DNA of 64,000 nt from Kitagawia praeruptora (lineage: Eukaryota > Streptophyta > Magnoliopsida > Apiales > Apiaceae), in assembly GCA_037693485.1 (NCBI GenBank), contig CM075348.1:121469609-121533608 (forward strand), given 5' to 3'. Below the pieces are notes generated by a model, which worked only from the letters and a program-made list of their open reading frames with translations, did no database searches and was not told the origin of the DNA. Positions 63,772-64,000 of this stretch are shown here, piece after piece. The position numbers and the translations under genes were made by a program. How positions within the stretch are numbered: the first letter of the stretch is position 1; every line of letters starts with the position of its first letter.

Positions 63772-64000
63772 GCTCTCCTGAAAAGGATCTAGCTTTTTGC
63801 CTATGTAATAGAAGTAGCAATAAGGTCGACGAAACCATTTCAGAGTTTTTAAACTCCGAGTAGGAACTAGGATATTTGTATCAGGGTGGAACCCGTTTCA
63901 GAATTTTTTATACACTTATGCAGTTCGATTTCCAATATTTCCCTTGCTTATATTTTTATGTCTGATATGTATCCATGCATAAATAAAATTGCAAGCCTGA
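63772..64000. other. Post-pol non-coding region of Z, cut by the window edge
   Basis: Begins with the same post-pol segment as X (AGAAGTAGCAATAAGGTCG). The remaining sequence has no gene; the antisense gene and 3' LTR would lie outside. Confidence 0.6.

Overview
This window is plant nuclear DNA, most likely from a eudicot with a repeat-rich genome. Nearly everything recognisable is a transposable element of a plant lineage: Tat-type Ty3/gypsy with two RNase H domains, Ty1/copia with a UBN2-type gag, a CACTA-related gene, a Helitron, and foldback MITEs sitting in TA microsatellites. The gene models that can be read carry plant-type introns. I see no intact host gene, only two host gene fragments (ribosomal protein eL31 and a PRP43-like DEAH helicase tail). 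The species cannot be named from the sequence.

Layout. 1-11837 holds the pol and 3' part of a Tat element (X). It is broken by nonsense and frameshift mutations and by a 4.67 kb solo LTR (779-5451) with a 5 bp target duplication. Behind its integrase X carries an antisense spliced gene, a tandem-repeat 3' region, a polypurine tract and a 3' LTR that lacks its last ~16 bp. 12089-15007 (minus) is a degenerate CACTA-type gene (Ptta/En/Spm domain, DUF8039-like domain, start of a Ulp1-like region). At 15809 a second Tat element (Y) starts with 5' LTR, primer binding site, intact gag and protease. At 19566 the sequence breaks and, after a 22 bp filler, restarts inside the solo LTR. Everything from 4473 to 19566 is then repeated as 19589-34672 with about 17 base differences seen by eye and a 10 bp microsatellite change. 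This is a ~15.1 kb tandem duplication. Only the second copy of Y continues to its own 3' LTR (38132-38650).

38651-50353 is the least transposon-dense part. It has a ~175 bp tandem array, the two gene fragments, a 2.59 kb non-autonomous LTR element with a perfect TTTGG target duplication (43476-46067), a 1.78 kb Helitron (46792-48573, minus) and AT-rich DNA. 50354-55907 is a complete, apparently very young copia element: LTRs identical by eye, TTATT target duplication, open 1333-codon polyprotein. 56330-58310 is a nest of foldback MITEs in (TA)n tracts. 58313-59340 is a piece of an LTR related to the solo LTR. 59341-64000 is a third Tat element (Z), missing most of RT and RNase H and running off the right edge.

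How the parts relate. X, Y and Z are defective relatives and could move only with enzymes supplied by an autonomous Tat element. The order of events can be partly read. The solo LTR landed in X, and Y landed beside the CACTA-type gene (LTRs differ at 3 of 519 bp). The block was then duplicated in tandem (about 0.1% difference). The copia insertion is also recent. Most noteworthy are: a two-stem RNA hairpin with compensatory changes in the LTRs of X, Y, Z and the small element; a copia leader with no usual tRNA primer site but with 13 bp and 10 bp interleaved complementary segments; the templated filler at the duplication junction; and the antisense gene with its own TATA box.
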